Under the pieces are notes generated by a model. It saw only the letters and a list, made by a program, of their open reading frames with translations. It was not told the origin of the DNA and made no database searches. A program made the translations under genes and the position numbers. Shown piece by piece: positions 10,353-21,700 of a DNA stretch of 64,000 nt. Position 1 is the stretch's first letter. Every line of letters starts with the position of its first letter. The DNA comes from Megascapheus bottae (Eukaryota > Chordata > Mammalia > Rodentia > Geomyidae): NCBI GenBank assembly GCA_024803745.1, contig JANJXV010000014.1, forward strand, positions 725,001-789,000. The letters are read 5' to 3'.

Positions 10353-12305
10353 ATGTTTTATTGTTATTGTTAAATGCCAAATGTAACCATTTCAAAACTA
10401 CAAAACTTCTCATATCAGACCTGCCCTTTTCTATCATTCTCTATTTTTCAGAAACCTTTCTATGATTCCCTCCAGAACTATTGCTAATTAGTGATTTCTG
10501 GGGTCCATCTCCCTGTGGTTATTCAGGCTGCTTCAGTTTTTCTCGGGAAAAGTTTGTTCTGTGTAATCTACCTCAAGTCTTGTTCATCCTCATCTAGCTT
10601 GTTTTCTAGCTAACAGGTTGACTTTGGGCTCCAGGAGACAAAATAATAAGGAAAAGCAAGAGTGGAAAGTGGAGAAGGCTCAGTAAACCAGCACTGAGTA
10701 CACAGCAGGTTAACTGATTCTGCCAGAGATGAGAGATCCCGGTATTTTCTTACACGTGGGAGATGTGATTCTTTAAAAGAAAACTTCATTAAAATTTCAT
10801 ATTTCAAACCTTCACTTTTATGTTTCTTTTAGCTTCTATTGTGTACTTTAAAGATAATTGATTTTAAAGCAAGTAAATGAGAATTCAAGATAAAATTGAA
10901 AGGGGAAAGAATGGCCTATGAAAAATTGTTTCTTTACTCTGTCCCACTTAGAGCTAATTTATATTTGGCTGCATAGTGGTTCTGTGTTTATATTCCAGGT
11001 AGCAGGCTATTCTTCTGGATAAATAGGGATGTCTCTTTCTTTTATCTAGGAGGAAAAAAAAACTACATGACTTCAGATTTGGAACCAGAAAGTACCAGCA
11101 AATACCACACAGAATAGTTAAAAAGATGATGAATTTCCATTTCAGAAGATTTGCCAGAAAACAGATTTCTCAGGCAACTGAAAGCCACATATGGACCTAT
11201 AAGATTAAAGAAAGTGTCAGAAGCATTGGACTTAGTGTTGACAGACTTTCCTAGTCAAATAAATAATCCTCTGAACGATGAGAGACAATAGGTGACTGTG
11301 TTATATCTCTTTATTTGCCTTTAAAATGTTGTCATTAAACTGGTCCAGCAAAAGTTAGGATATTCATAAATTGAAATTAATCTTCATTTCCCATGCCTGA
11401 TAAATTTTGAAAAACTAAACCAAGAAACTAACTGGGAGCTTGAAGATGAAAGGAAAGAGCCCAGCCATGTTTCTTGAGGTAAAAGAGTGGTCTAACTGAA
11501 AGCAATCATTTCCATGGACAAGAAAACAAAGATAGGCAAGATCACAGGGATGGCTTCTGTACCATTCAGAGACTGGAAAAAGCAATGTTTTCTGTAGAAA
11601 TGTAAGTGCTAAAATATGAGTATTTTGCTTTGGTGACAACTGAAAAATGAATAGGATGTCAAAAATGTCCATTTTAATTTGAACTTCATATAGTTAATTA
11701 TGTAATAAATAACAAAAATTTGCTCACTACTACATATTCCCTACTTATTGTGTGGGTGTTAAGTAAATTGTCATAGTTGTTTGTCTTGCTGTGTTGGGAA
11801 TGACCCCCAGAGCCGTGCATATGCTAGGTATGTGATCTACCACTGAGGTACATCTTCAACCCTAATTCACTTACTGAGTATAACTCATTTACATTTGGAT
11901 GAAATTGAAAAGAAATGCCATATTCAATTAGCAGCAGCTTTTTTCTTAGAATCAGTTAAAATGGTGGAACAGTTTTTGATGGTGTCAAATGACACAGTTT
12001 GAAAAATCAAAACCCTGTCTCTAACCCTGAAGACATAACAGATATTTTAGTATTCATGGGTTAAGAGTAATCTGGAAAATGCTAAAGAATGCTCAGAGTA
12101 GTTATTCCTGTATGTAAACCATCACTGTTTGGTTCCGCCACATATATTTCTAAACGTTGACACAATTAACAGGTATTGCATTTGTACTCATTTAAAAAGC
12201 CAAAGAGGTTTTTTCCCTCATTACAATGGAGCAATGAATCCTATAAAATATAACATCTTTAAGGATGTGATTTCAAGGATGACTTTGCTTAATCATTTCT
12301 TCCTT
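10353..12305. other. Mostly unique sequence
   Basis: Only the ID fragment at 11793-11863 is recognisable. Confidence 0.55.
11793..11863 (-). mobile_element. ID element fragment
   Basis: Antisense: ATGCTAGGTATGTGATCTAC, CACTGAGGTACATC and CCCCCAGAGCC match the ID core on the minus strand. Confidence 0.65.
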
Positions 12306-12321
12306 AAAAGTTACGGGTGCC
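12306..12321. repeat. Target-site duplication, left copy, of the L1
   Basis: AAAAGTTACGGGTGCC. It pairs with 14918-14933 with one mismatch and lies immediately before the first L1 base. Confidence 0.85.
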
Positions 12322-14504
12322 GTCTACAACAACTCATCAAAAAAATTATACACTATGATCAAACAGGTTTCATCACAGGGAGGCAAAGCTGGTTCAACGC
12401 AAATCCAATTAATAAAATTTAACACATCAACAGGAGCAGGGACAAAAATCACATGATTATCTCAATAGATGCAGAAAAGGCATTTGACAAGATCCAACAC
12501 CCCTTTATGTTAAAAGCTCTGGAGAAACGAGGAATCCATGGAACATTCCTCAATATAATAAAGGCTATATATGACAAACCCACAGCTAGTATTATACTTA
12601 ACAGCAAAAAGCTAAAGCCATTCCCTATAAAATCAGGAACAAGACAAGGATGCCCACGCTCTCCACTCCTCTTTAACATAGTATTAGAATTCCTAGCCAG
12701 TGCAATAAGGCAAGAAGCAAGCATAAAGGGGATCCAAATAGGGAAAGAGGAAGTAAAACTTTCCCTCTTTGCAGATGACATGATCCTGTATTTAAAGAAT
12801 CCTATAGACTCTACTCCCAAGCTCCTTGAGCTGATTCAAAACTTTGGAAGGGTAGCAGGCTATAAAATTAACCCTCAAAAATCAACTGCCTTCCTCTACA
12901 CCAACAGTGAGAGGAATGAGGCAACAATCAGGAAAGCAACTCAATTTGCAATAGCCTCAAAGAAAATAAAGTACCTAGGAATTACCTTAACTAAGAATGT
13001 AAAGGACTTTTTTGACGAAAACTTTAAAACCTTGAAAAAGAAAATTAAAGCAGAACTGAGGAAATGGAAAAACCTCCCATGCTCCTGGATTGGAAGAATC
13101 AATATCATAAAAATGACAATCTTCTCAAGGGCTATCTACAAATTCAATGCAATACCCATCAATATCCCAATGTCATTCTTTAAAGAAATAGAAGAGGCAA
13201 TCCCAAATTTCATATGGAATAATAAAAGACCCCGTATAGCAAAGACACTTTTTAGCAGAAAGAACAGCGCAGGAGGAATTTCAATACCAAACTTTAGACT
13301 CTATTACAGAAGTATAATTATCAAAACAGCTTGGTACTGGCACAAGAACAGGCCTGAAGACCAATGGCATAAAACTGAAGAGCCAGATATAAAACCCCAG
13401 ACCTATGGCTACCTAATCTTCAACCGAGGAGCCAAAAAAATAGAATGGAAGAAAGATAGCCTCTTCAACAAGTGGTGCTGGCAGAACTGATTAAGCACAT
13501 GCAGAAAACTAAAGTTGGATCCTTCTTTGTCACCCTGTACTAGAATTAACTTCAAATGGATCAAAGACCTGGAGGTAAAAGCCGACACTCTGAAAACTTT
13601 ACAAGAAGGAATAGGAGATACACTAGACCTCCTTGGCACAGGTAGAAACTTTCTTAATAAGGACCAAGAATCACAACAAATCAGAGAAAGGCTAGATAAG
13701 TGGGACTGCATTAAACTGCAGAGCTTTTGTATGGCAAAGGACATAGCTAGTAAACTAATTAGGAAGCCTACAGAGTGGGAGAAGATCTTCACTAACCATA
13801 CAACAGACAAAGGCCTCATATCTAAAATATATCAACAGCTCAAAAAATTGAATCAATCCAAAACTAATCTCCAAAGTAACAACCATCCCATTAAAAGATG
13901 GGCCAAAGACTTAAAGAGAGTCTTCTCTGAAGAAAAAACAAAAATGGACACATGAAGAAATGCATCTCTGGTCATAAAAGATATGCAAATCAAAACAACT
14001 CTAAGATTCCACCTCACTCCAGTTAGAATGGCCAGGATTAAGAAAATTAATAACAACAGATGCTGGAGGGGATGTGGCCAGGAGGGATCACTACTACACT
14101 GTTGGTGGGAGTGAAAACTCATTCAACTACTATGGAAAGCAGTCTGGCAGTTCTTCAAAAGACTAAACATAGAGCTCCCCTATGACCCAGCAATTCCACT
14201 ACTTCGCTTTTACCCAATCATCCAGAAACAAAGACATACTAAATCCACCAGCACAACAATGTTCATTGCAGCACTATTCACCATAGCAAAGATATGGAAC
14301 CAACCTAGATGTTCCTCAGTTGATGAGTGGATCAACAAGATGTGGTATTTGTACACAATGGAATTCTATGCTGCTGTCAGAAAGAATGATATTGCCCCAT
14401 TTGTTAGGAAATGGAAAGACTTAGAAAAAATCATATTAAGTGAAGTAAGCCAGACTCAAAGGAACTTAGGCGCAATAGTTTCCCTCATTTGTCATAATCA
14501 TTAG
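12322..14504 (+). pseudogene. L1 ORF2 remnant (reverse transcriptase, C-terminal part)
   Basis: One frame carries recognisable ORF2 protein throughout: HYDQTGFITGRQSWFN, then [28 protein letters not shown], and the catalytic [11 protein letters not shown] (FADD at 12768-12779). The thumb and C-terminal segment follow, with RCWRGCGQEGSLLHCWW and TMFIAALFTIAKIWNQP. In-frame stops occur at 12420-12422, 13488-13490 (expected Trp), 13953-13955 and 14112-14114. Around 13953 the expected HMKKC-like residues lie in a neighbouring frame, so a small indel pair may also be present there. The natural stop is at 14502-14504. The longest open stretches are 12453-13490 and 13515-13955. The N-terminal endonuclease and the start of the polymerase are absent, so no activity is possible from this copy. 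Confidence 0.92.
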
Positions 14505-14765
14505 AAACCTTGGGCTCTCCTAGCAGAGATTTACAATAGAGCAAAACCTTGATACAAAAGGCCATGTAGTAGGACCCTAAATGAAAGGATCTCTAGGATA
14601 TAGAAACATAAGCCATATAATGAATGATTGTTGTTCTGAAGGTACTATGTTATCTCTCATCTCTTTTGCTGTCCCTTGGTAATCTCATATTGTTACAGTA
14701 TCTCACTTTGTTACCTGATATATTGCACATATTTGTATTTGGTTATTTGAAATTGGATAGGGAAT

Positions 14766-14812
14766 GGGGGAAAACAAGATGAGGGGTGGGGATGGGGCGG
14801 AGAGAAATGGGG
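14766..14812 (+). other. G-rich tract in L1 3' UTR (G-quadruplex-type motif)
   Basis: Runs of four or five G at 14766-14770, 14783-14786, 14788-14791, 14794-14797 and 14809-14812 are separated by short A/T loops. The equivalent tract is kept in the other L1 3' end at 34742-34768. A G-rich 3' UTR tract is a known feature of mammalian L1s. Confidence 0.7.
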
Positions 14813-14917
14813 ACCAAGACATGTGAAAGAGTATTAATGTATGGGAATTAATGCACCATCTATCTGGCAAATATCATGTAGCCCTTTTATTAATTACAAT
14901 AAAAATATATATGAAAA

Positions 14918-14933
14918 AAAAGTTACAGGTGCC
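14918..14933. repeat. Target-site duplication, right copy, of the L1
   Basis: AAAAGTTACAGGTGCC, directly after the L1 tail. It matches 12306-12321 except for G/A at one position. Confidence 0.85.
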
Positions 14934-17721
14934 AATCAGAGAAGTCACAAAATCTGATTTAGAGTTAGCCATACCTGTGACTTCAGGGTCTAGAAGCTGA
15001 TGCAGAATGGATGTTTCTGTGCTTCCTATTGACAGAGATGAGAACTTCAAGATTTCCTGGGCTCACATGCAGCCACATGCATTCTGCCTTCTCCAGCACA
15101 GCCAAAAAGGGAGCAATATACTTAAAAGGATAATTTTCTTCTAAAATTCTGGAGCTGAAGAAACTTTTATTTGAATGTTGCTTCAACTCTTCAAAGCATT
15201 ATGAGCCATTACTACAGGCCTCTCTCTTACTGTAAGCACTTTTGTGTCAGCCTCTTTTACTTAGTTTCTCAGGCATAGTTTAGGATACTCCACGTCTTGA
15301 ACATATATGGAAGTATAAAATTATATTTCTAGTTTTTATACTATTTGTACATAAAAGTTGATATTCAGGCTTTTTATTTCCTCAATCATTTTATTGTCAT
15401 TTACTGAAATAGACTTCTTCCCTTTTTTATCTTTTGCTTAGATACTCTCGTAAACTTTGCCAAGAAAACAGGTACTCTTAGGGCCTGAGTTGGTACCTGA
15501 AGAGATAAGCTTTCCTTTAGTGCAGGCCCAGTAATGTTACCTTTTAGTTTAGAAAGTGATAGCCACCTGTGTGTTATAAATTTTACTATACTCTTTCTGT
15601 CATCGAATAACATTGAAGTGACCTATTGATAAAGACTCATATTAAACTGTGGATGATGTCTTATTGTTTTTTCAACTAAGATCACAAGGAAACAGTATGG
15701 TCAATAGTGTAGTGACTTTAGAAACCCATATGTAGGTAGCAACTTTTCAACATTGCTTAGAAAGTAATTTTTTCCAGTGATTTCTGAGTCTGAATAAAAG
15801 AACTTCAAAAGGAGAATTTATTGGTTATTTGTAAAAATTGGGTAACAGAATCTCTGTTAAGTGTCTCTGGTAAAAAAAAAAAGGTGATAATTCCCTACAC
15901 ACAGTTTGTATTTATGACATAAGATAGATTAGGTAGAAACTGTTTGTAATGCCTGCTTGGTGTTACTACATAAATAGGAACACTGAGACTTTATTAGGTC
16001 ATCTACTTTAGATGTTGCTTCAGCACTGGGCTAGCCATTAATTGGAGAAGGAACAGGCTGAATGAACACTGTTTACCCTGGCATTACAAAGCCTTTGTCC
16101 AAGTTGTCTTGGTCCATTCCTGTTGCTCACAGCAAAGGGCATTTTCCACCTCTTGGTAAAGGAACTCTCTCTCCATTTTCTCCATCTCTAGTTGCTGATG
16201 CCAGTTTGGTGTCAGCAAACATAGGAATGTGAGCAGAAAAGAGGAGGTTAGCATGCTTCTGAGACACTGGTATGGACAGCACGATGATTTAAACAGCCAT
16301 TGGGAATTAATAAAGCACAGCACAACAGAGGCTGGACTTCCAAAATACAGATCAACTCTTCCTGTCTCCATCTGCATACCTCAACTTCTGTTAGCAGATA
16401 TTCAGCAGCCCAGAGTCTGAAGAGCCCTGTTTTCTGTAAATAGATTTTACTGCCATTATTTTATAGTAACCAAGACAAAGGGGATTTTTCCAGAGCAGCA
16501 TGAATGACAAGAAAATGAGGTAAATTATTGAGAACTGAAGGACATTCACTGAAGAGCAACAAACATGATGTATAAGTCTTAGGGTAACTGTCTTCCAAGG
16601 GAAGATAAGAGAGACAAGTCGCTCAGCATGACTGCCAGGCTTTAACTCACCTGGCCTGCCTCATCAGCCACAAGTACTTGAAGGGTGTAAATAGCAGGGA
16701 CAGAGAGAAATTATTTAGTGTGATCTAAGGGGAGAGCAGGAGGAGGGATGGAAATGAAAGTCAAAATAAAGATGATTTAGACAGCCCATCAGGACACATG
16801 CCCTAATAGAGAGTTCTATTACAGATCTGGAAGCACTGTCCCTGGGGAAGGAGTGAGAGCCCCTCCCCTTTAGGCCATTGGCAATTAGAAAGGACACTAA
16901 AAAGTAAAAGAGAATGTTGGAGAGGGAAAAACTACCACATGGCTTCAGAGACACAGTGGGATGACCTAATAGGTCTTTTCCATCCCAAATTACTGTGATG
17001 TGGCTGTGTGCATGGGAACCTGGGTTGTTAGTGTAATTTTTCCATCATTTGGGCTGCTTTCTTGTTACTGTAAGGAATCAGTGAAGAAATGATCACAGGT
17101 AATGGAAAGCATTGTCTGTACTTACACAGAACTAATAGTATAGTGATGCTTTTAGTGTAAAAGCAGAACTAAGATCAGTTTCCCCTTGTGACCTGAGAGT
17201 AAAGAAATAGGCATACCAGTTGAGAACCAAGACCACATACACATCTTGATCCAGACTCAAGACAAAGGTACATAAAAAAGTTCAAGTAATTTGTTGTCCA
17301 ATGTAGATAAATAGATGTCTAAAAGCTTAAAATTTGTCTTATTAAAAATAATTTGCTATTGAAAAACTATCAAGGTACAATTAACTGAAATACAGTTTAT
17401 TCAAGGGAGAACTCAAAATAGTGTAATTCCTTAGAAAGGCAAAGTCAAAGTTCAGCAAAATAAAACAACAGGAACTGGGTACTTGAAAGAGGTGGGGAGG
17501 GTTCAGGGCAGGAAAAGGATAGACAAATGAAGAGAAGAGAGGGAGAATGCAGTCAAGAATCCAATATATATCCTACAAAACTAAGAAGCTTAAGGGAAAG
17601 AATGAGCAGAGGAAAGCTGGGTGAGAATGTCAAAAAGGATGACATTAAGATATATTATATTCATAAACTGTTTTGTTAAATGGACTTTCCTTTGTATAAC
17701 CACTTAAAGAATAAAAAATTT
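14934..17721. other. No recognisable feature
   Basis: Unique-looking. 16080-16460 has comparatively balanced base composition and open frames on both strands (97 and 63 codons) without known motifs. Confidence 0.5.
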
Positions 17722-17737
17722 AAAAATACATACTATA

Positions 17738-17922
17738 GGGCCGGGAGTTTGGCCTAGTGGTAGAGTGCTTGCTTAGCATGCACGAAAACTCAGGTTTGAT
17801 TCCTTGGTACCACATTCATAGAAAAAAATCTGGAAGTGGTGCTGAGGTTCAAGTGGTAGAGCTCTAGCCTTGAGAAAGTTCAAGGACAGTGCTCAAGCCC
17901 TGAGCTAAAGCCCAGGAATGGC
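17738..17922 (+). mobile_element. IDL-Geo-type dimeric SINE with microsatellite tail
   Basis: A complete dimer of the subfamily with GCTGAGG in the right monomer. Upstream flank AAAAATACATACTATA (17722-17737) is matched downstream by AAAAATAC...ACTGTATA, with an (ATAC)n expansion inside the downstream copy. Confidence 0.92.
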
Positions 17923-17925
17923 AAA

Positions 17926-17974
17926 AATACATACATACATACATACATACATACATACATACATACATACATAC
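17926..17974. repeat. (ATAC)n microsatellite
   Basis: About 12 ATAC units inside the downstream target-site duplicate of the SINE at 17738-17922. Confidence 0.96.
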
Positions 17975-17979
17975 TGTAT

Positions 17980-18798
17980 AGGAAAAAAAAACAACCTTTA
18001 GGACCTACCTGTTGAGTGTGTTTATATGCAGATCTGCTCACAGCTGGAGTTATAACTGGCAACTGACACATTCTGAAACCCGTGATGGCTTAGAGGGCAC
18101 ATGTGCCAACCTAGCAGTGACAACTGCAACTAAACAGAATGAGCATAGCATGGTCAGATGGAAACTGGGACAGGCAGAAGAAGCTAGAGTCCCTGTGATT
18201 GCTAGAAAGAACACAGCTGTGACCTTCACCACAATTCTCACCCAGAGGATGACAAAAAGAGCGGACAAAAAAGGCAAGATGGTGACAGGAGGGAGGGGAA
18301 AAAAAAAGCCTAGGGTAAATGTAAACTCCTTGCAGGTGTAGAATATCTCAGTTCCTGATTTAAAAAAAAAAAGTATGTGGTGGGAGGTAAGTTAAACTTG
18401 ATGTTCTGGAAGACTGATGTTTGCTACAAACAAATTCAGGGTTAGAAGTACACAGGACAGATATAGGTCAACCTTCATCCTGCTGTTCTCAGCAGCTGTA
18501 ACCAATGGGAAAGTAAGCTGCCCAGCATGCTGGGTTAAGCTGCTGATGGAAATCAACCTAACCTCATTTCCTGTCTCTCAGTGTCCTTGCTTGCAGGTTT
18601 CACACAGGCTGAACTGCTGGCTTCCTGTCACTGTTGGAAAGCCAACGGTGGAATCTGCTGCTGCCATATATATTCCCATCTGTTCCTGGTGAAGGATCTT
18701 TTTCTAAGTCTTTCAAAGAAAGCTCAAAATATCATATCCTCTCATCAGCAGAACGACAACCTAAAAGCATAAAGCCAGAAAGACTTATTAGCCTTCTC
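17980..18798. other. No recognisable feature
   Basis: Contains a 109-codon plus-strand frame (18012-18341) with no recognisable domain. Probably chance. Confidence 0.5.
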
Positions 18799-18806
18799 AA
18801 AAAAAA

Positions 18807-18838
<32 letters not shown>

Positions 18839-18860
18839 AAAAAGAAAAAGAAAAAAATTG
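18799..18860. repeat. (GAAA)n microsatellite
   Basis: A-run passing into about 10 GAAA units, then degenerate A/G sequence. Confidence 0.95.
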
Positions 18861-18861
18861 T

Positions 18862-18945
18862 AGAGGGGCTGAAAGTGTGGTTGAAGTGATAGAGCACTTA
18901 TTTGCCAAAACCTAAGTTTCAGAGTTCAAGCTCTAGTACTATATT
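18862..18945 (+). mobile_element. ID-like SINE
   Basis: GGGGCTGAAAGTGTGGTTG, AGTGATAGAGCACTTATTTG and the B-box-like GAGTTCAAGCTC, ending in a short A-rich tail. A (GAAA)n tract precedes it. Confidence 0.6.
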
Positions 18946-20544
18946 AAAAAATGGAATAAAAATATTTAGAGGCAAGGAAATGCACATGGAAATCTGTTTT
19001 CAGAAAGGAATGCAGCTAAGGTTAAGTTATCCAAGATTGATCAAGACAGAAAGAGAACTGAAGGCATGTTCTGATAATCAATGGTGGAACTCATGCAATT
19101 AAATTAGAAGGAAGAATATTACCACTGAATGACACTGGGTTAAATGTCCACTGGAAAATCCCTTTCAGTAACACACATTCCTTTATGCTAGGTATTCAAA
19201 TTGGTCTTAAGAGTGAACGCAGATATTTTCCTCTGTTCATGTTTTCAAAAACTGTTCAACCCACTCTCCTCAGTTAATGAGACAGTAAATCAAGCTAAGT
19301 CTAAGTCAACAAACAGGAAAGGGTCTATGAGAAGAATTAGAAGCCAAATAACAATACAATGCGAAATGTTCTGTTGTAACTACATATTTTTCTGTGGGAT
19401 TTTATGCTTTTAGTTTTTTTCCCCCTGAATTCCAGTCTAACTGGGCTGAATTAAAGCCCTAGAGGAGAGAATACCATAACTTAAGAGTCTTGGATCCAGA
19501 TATTTCCTTTTAATCATCTTAAGAAAGCAAAACAGTTTCCCTAAGTTTTTTTCCCCATTACTCAGGCTTCTAGAGGAAATTCTTGACTGGAATTTGTCCA
19601 TGTTCAGAAATATTAAGTCACTATATGTTCTTTGTGTTTAAATATATGTACTTGGACTTAAAGAAAACTTGGAAAGCATTGAAAAGAAAATAAAAATCAC
19701 CTATAAAGTTACCACCAAATGACAACCACATGAACATTTTTGTGTTTCCTTCTTATTTCTATATAAACATATGCCTTCCAAGATTTGTTATAAATGTTTT
19801 AAGGGGTTTTTATATATTGCCAAATTGCTTTCCAGAAAAGTTAAATCAATTTACAGTCCATTTTCAGTGAGTAGTAGTGTAAGTCTGAAAAAGTAAGCTT
19901 TCAATATGAGAATTGAAACGTCTCACTGTTTCTTTACTTTTCTCATATCTTCCTCTGTCCTTAAGTCTACTGAACTTTCCCAACTGGGTTTTCTTAATGT
20001 TTGTGTACATTAGGAAATATGACAGTGAATGCAATGACAGTGTAGTATCTGGAATTGACTTTAGTTCCAGGAGTAGATCCTGATTCATATGAACCAAATA
20101 TGGTAATTGAATTTCTCTTGTTTTGTAAATGGTTCAAAAATCACAGCACAGTAGTCCTGTGACAGGAGTTTGATCCAGGCTGGTCTGAAGTTGAGTTAAC
20201 AAGACTAAGAAGCACTTTAAATACATTGCTAGGAGACTCCACATTTCTGATGGATGTGAGGGAATGAGAAAGCCCCTCTGGCTGCTGGGACCATCCTGTC
20301 ATCCTGAGGGAAGTCAACGGGACTTTCTGGCCATATAAGACAATAATACATTTCCTTAGTGTTAAGGTCAGTTTGATTTTTCACAATGAGTTGTCAGAAC
20401 CATTTTTATTTTGTTTTGTTTTGTTTTTGCCAATTCCTACTGGTTATTATCAATATTTTTACTGGTAGTATGTGACGATCTCTTTAAGATATATACTATT
20501 TATTTTATATTATTACATTTGCTTACTTTTTTCTCTTTATTCTT
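18946..20544. other. No clear feature
   Basis: 19780-19860 (TATTGCCAAATTGC, TTCCAGAAAAGTTAAATC) resembles degenerate old repeat sequence. Otherwise unique. Confidence 0.45.
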
Positions 20545-20569
20545 TATATATATATATATATGTATATAT
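20545..20569. repeat. (TA)n microsatellite
   Basis: TA repeat with one G interruption, next to a B1-like fragment. Confidence 0.9.
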
Positions 20570-20659
20570 GATCTCAGAATTGCTATGCAGTCCAGACTGG
20601 CCTCAAACCCAATTATTATTCTGACTGGGATTATGAGTGTCTGCCATCACACCGAACTT
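20570..20659 (-). mobile_element. 7SL/B1-like SINE fragment
   Basis: Antisense B1-like block: TCCAGACTGGCCTCAAACCC and GGGATTATGAGTGTCTGCC. It directly follows a TA repeat. Confidence 0.65.
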
Positions 20660-21489
20660 CTTTACTTTTGCTTTATGTAGAGAAAAATAATTCTAACCCA
20701 TTAAAATCTATCAGTGTTTTTCTCTGTATGTATTACATTGTTTTTACTTTTATTTAGTCACTAAATAATACATGTGTGTTGCTATAGCAGATACAAGATT
20801 CAACACACTAAAAATACATTAAATAAGAAGAAAAAAGTCAGTTTTGGTCTTCATAAGTTTATAGCCTACTAGGGGATTGGTGATAATTCACACACTACTT
20901 GAAAGGCCACAGGAATGAATGTAGGCTGCTATTGGTTAGATCATACAAGGGAAGAAACACGTACATAAGAGCTTGAAGAGGATAATTATACTTCATTAGA
21001 AAAATCAGAGGAAAGAGTGTGATTGAACCATGAAGGAAAAGGGAGTTATGTAGCTGAGGAAGAGCACTGTAGATGGTAGATAACATAGGTTAAAAGATGG
21101 TGTTGGTATTGGAGTAATAATACATGTTTAGGGTAGAAAAACAGAACTCAATAAGAAAAAAATGCAACATCATTAACCTTTTTCTGTGCCTATCACTTCT
21201 TTATTCTTATGTATGTGTTCCTATATATTTTCATATGTCTTATTTATGTTTCTATACAAATGAATGCCATATTGTTCTGTCTTTCTCCACCCCCTTCCAG
21301 TCCTTATTTATATAAATCCTTTTCTAAACATCTTCAATGCCAGCTCTGATATACCTGAGAATCAATCTGACTAATCTCATCCAGTCTTCTGCCAAACAAC
21401 AGTGAATCTCCCACTGGGTTGGGAATGAATATAATTAAATTAAATGTATATATCAATTGGAAACAGGTGAAAATATCATGTCTTCTTAT
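20660..21489. other. No recognisable feature
   Basis: AT-rich unique sequence. Confidence 0.5.
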
Positions 21490-21700
21490 CCATAAATACC
21501 AGTTTTTTCCTTACTTAGGTATCCTTTAATTTTTAATAGTTTTAAGATTTTCTATGTACAGATCTACTATCTTGTTAAACTATTTCTAGATATTTAACAT
21601 TTATCTTTGTGGTATAAATAGTATCTGGCCTAAATCATATGTTCTTGCCAGTTTTTCTAATATGTACTATATGAATACATTTGTAAAATGTTGACCTTTC
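21490..21700 (-). mobile_element. Ancient L1 fragment (probable)
   Basis: TAAGATTTTCTATGTACAGA and AACTATTTCTAGATATTTAA resemble antisense L1 ORF2 sequence. It is strongly diverged and its ends are unclear. Confidence 0.42.

Larger units (their letters stand above)
12322..14917 (+). mobile_element. 5'-truncated LINE-1 with ORF2 C-terminus and 3' UTR
   Basis: The copy runs from inside the reverse transcriptase region to a short A-tail. It lacks the 5' UTR, ORF1, the endonuclease domain and the first part of the polymerase. It is flanked by 16-bp direct repeats that differ at one base, AAAAGTTACGGGTGCC at 12306-12321 and AAAAGTTACAGGTGCC at 14918-14933. The left copy is preceded by TT, giving TT/AAAA. 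The 3' UTR (about 14505-14917) contains a run of G-tracts near 14766-14812 and ends in AATAAAAATATATATG plus A residues. The 3' UTR reappears as a second copy at 34556-34872, so the family is dispersed locally. The mismatch between the two flanking repeats and the ORF2 stops show it is dead and not very recent. Confidence 0.93.

Noticed and set aside
12449..12820. 123-codon minus-strand frame
   Set aside because: It is antisense to L1 ORF2 and has no recognisable protein of its own.
13409..14122. Two long minus-strand frames (136 and 89 codons)
   Set aside because: They are antisense shadows of L1 ORF2 in the same interval.
17926..17974. Cys/Met/Tyr/Val-repeat peptide as a small gene
   Set aside because: It is the translation of (ATAC)n.
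18012..18341. 109-codon plus-strand open frame
   Set aside because: No known domain or sign of splice context. It overlaps an opposite-strand frame of similar length, as expected by chance.
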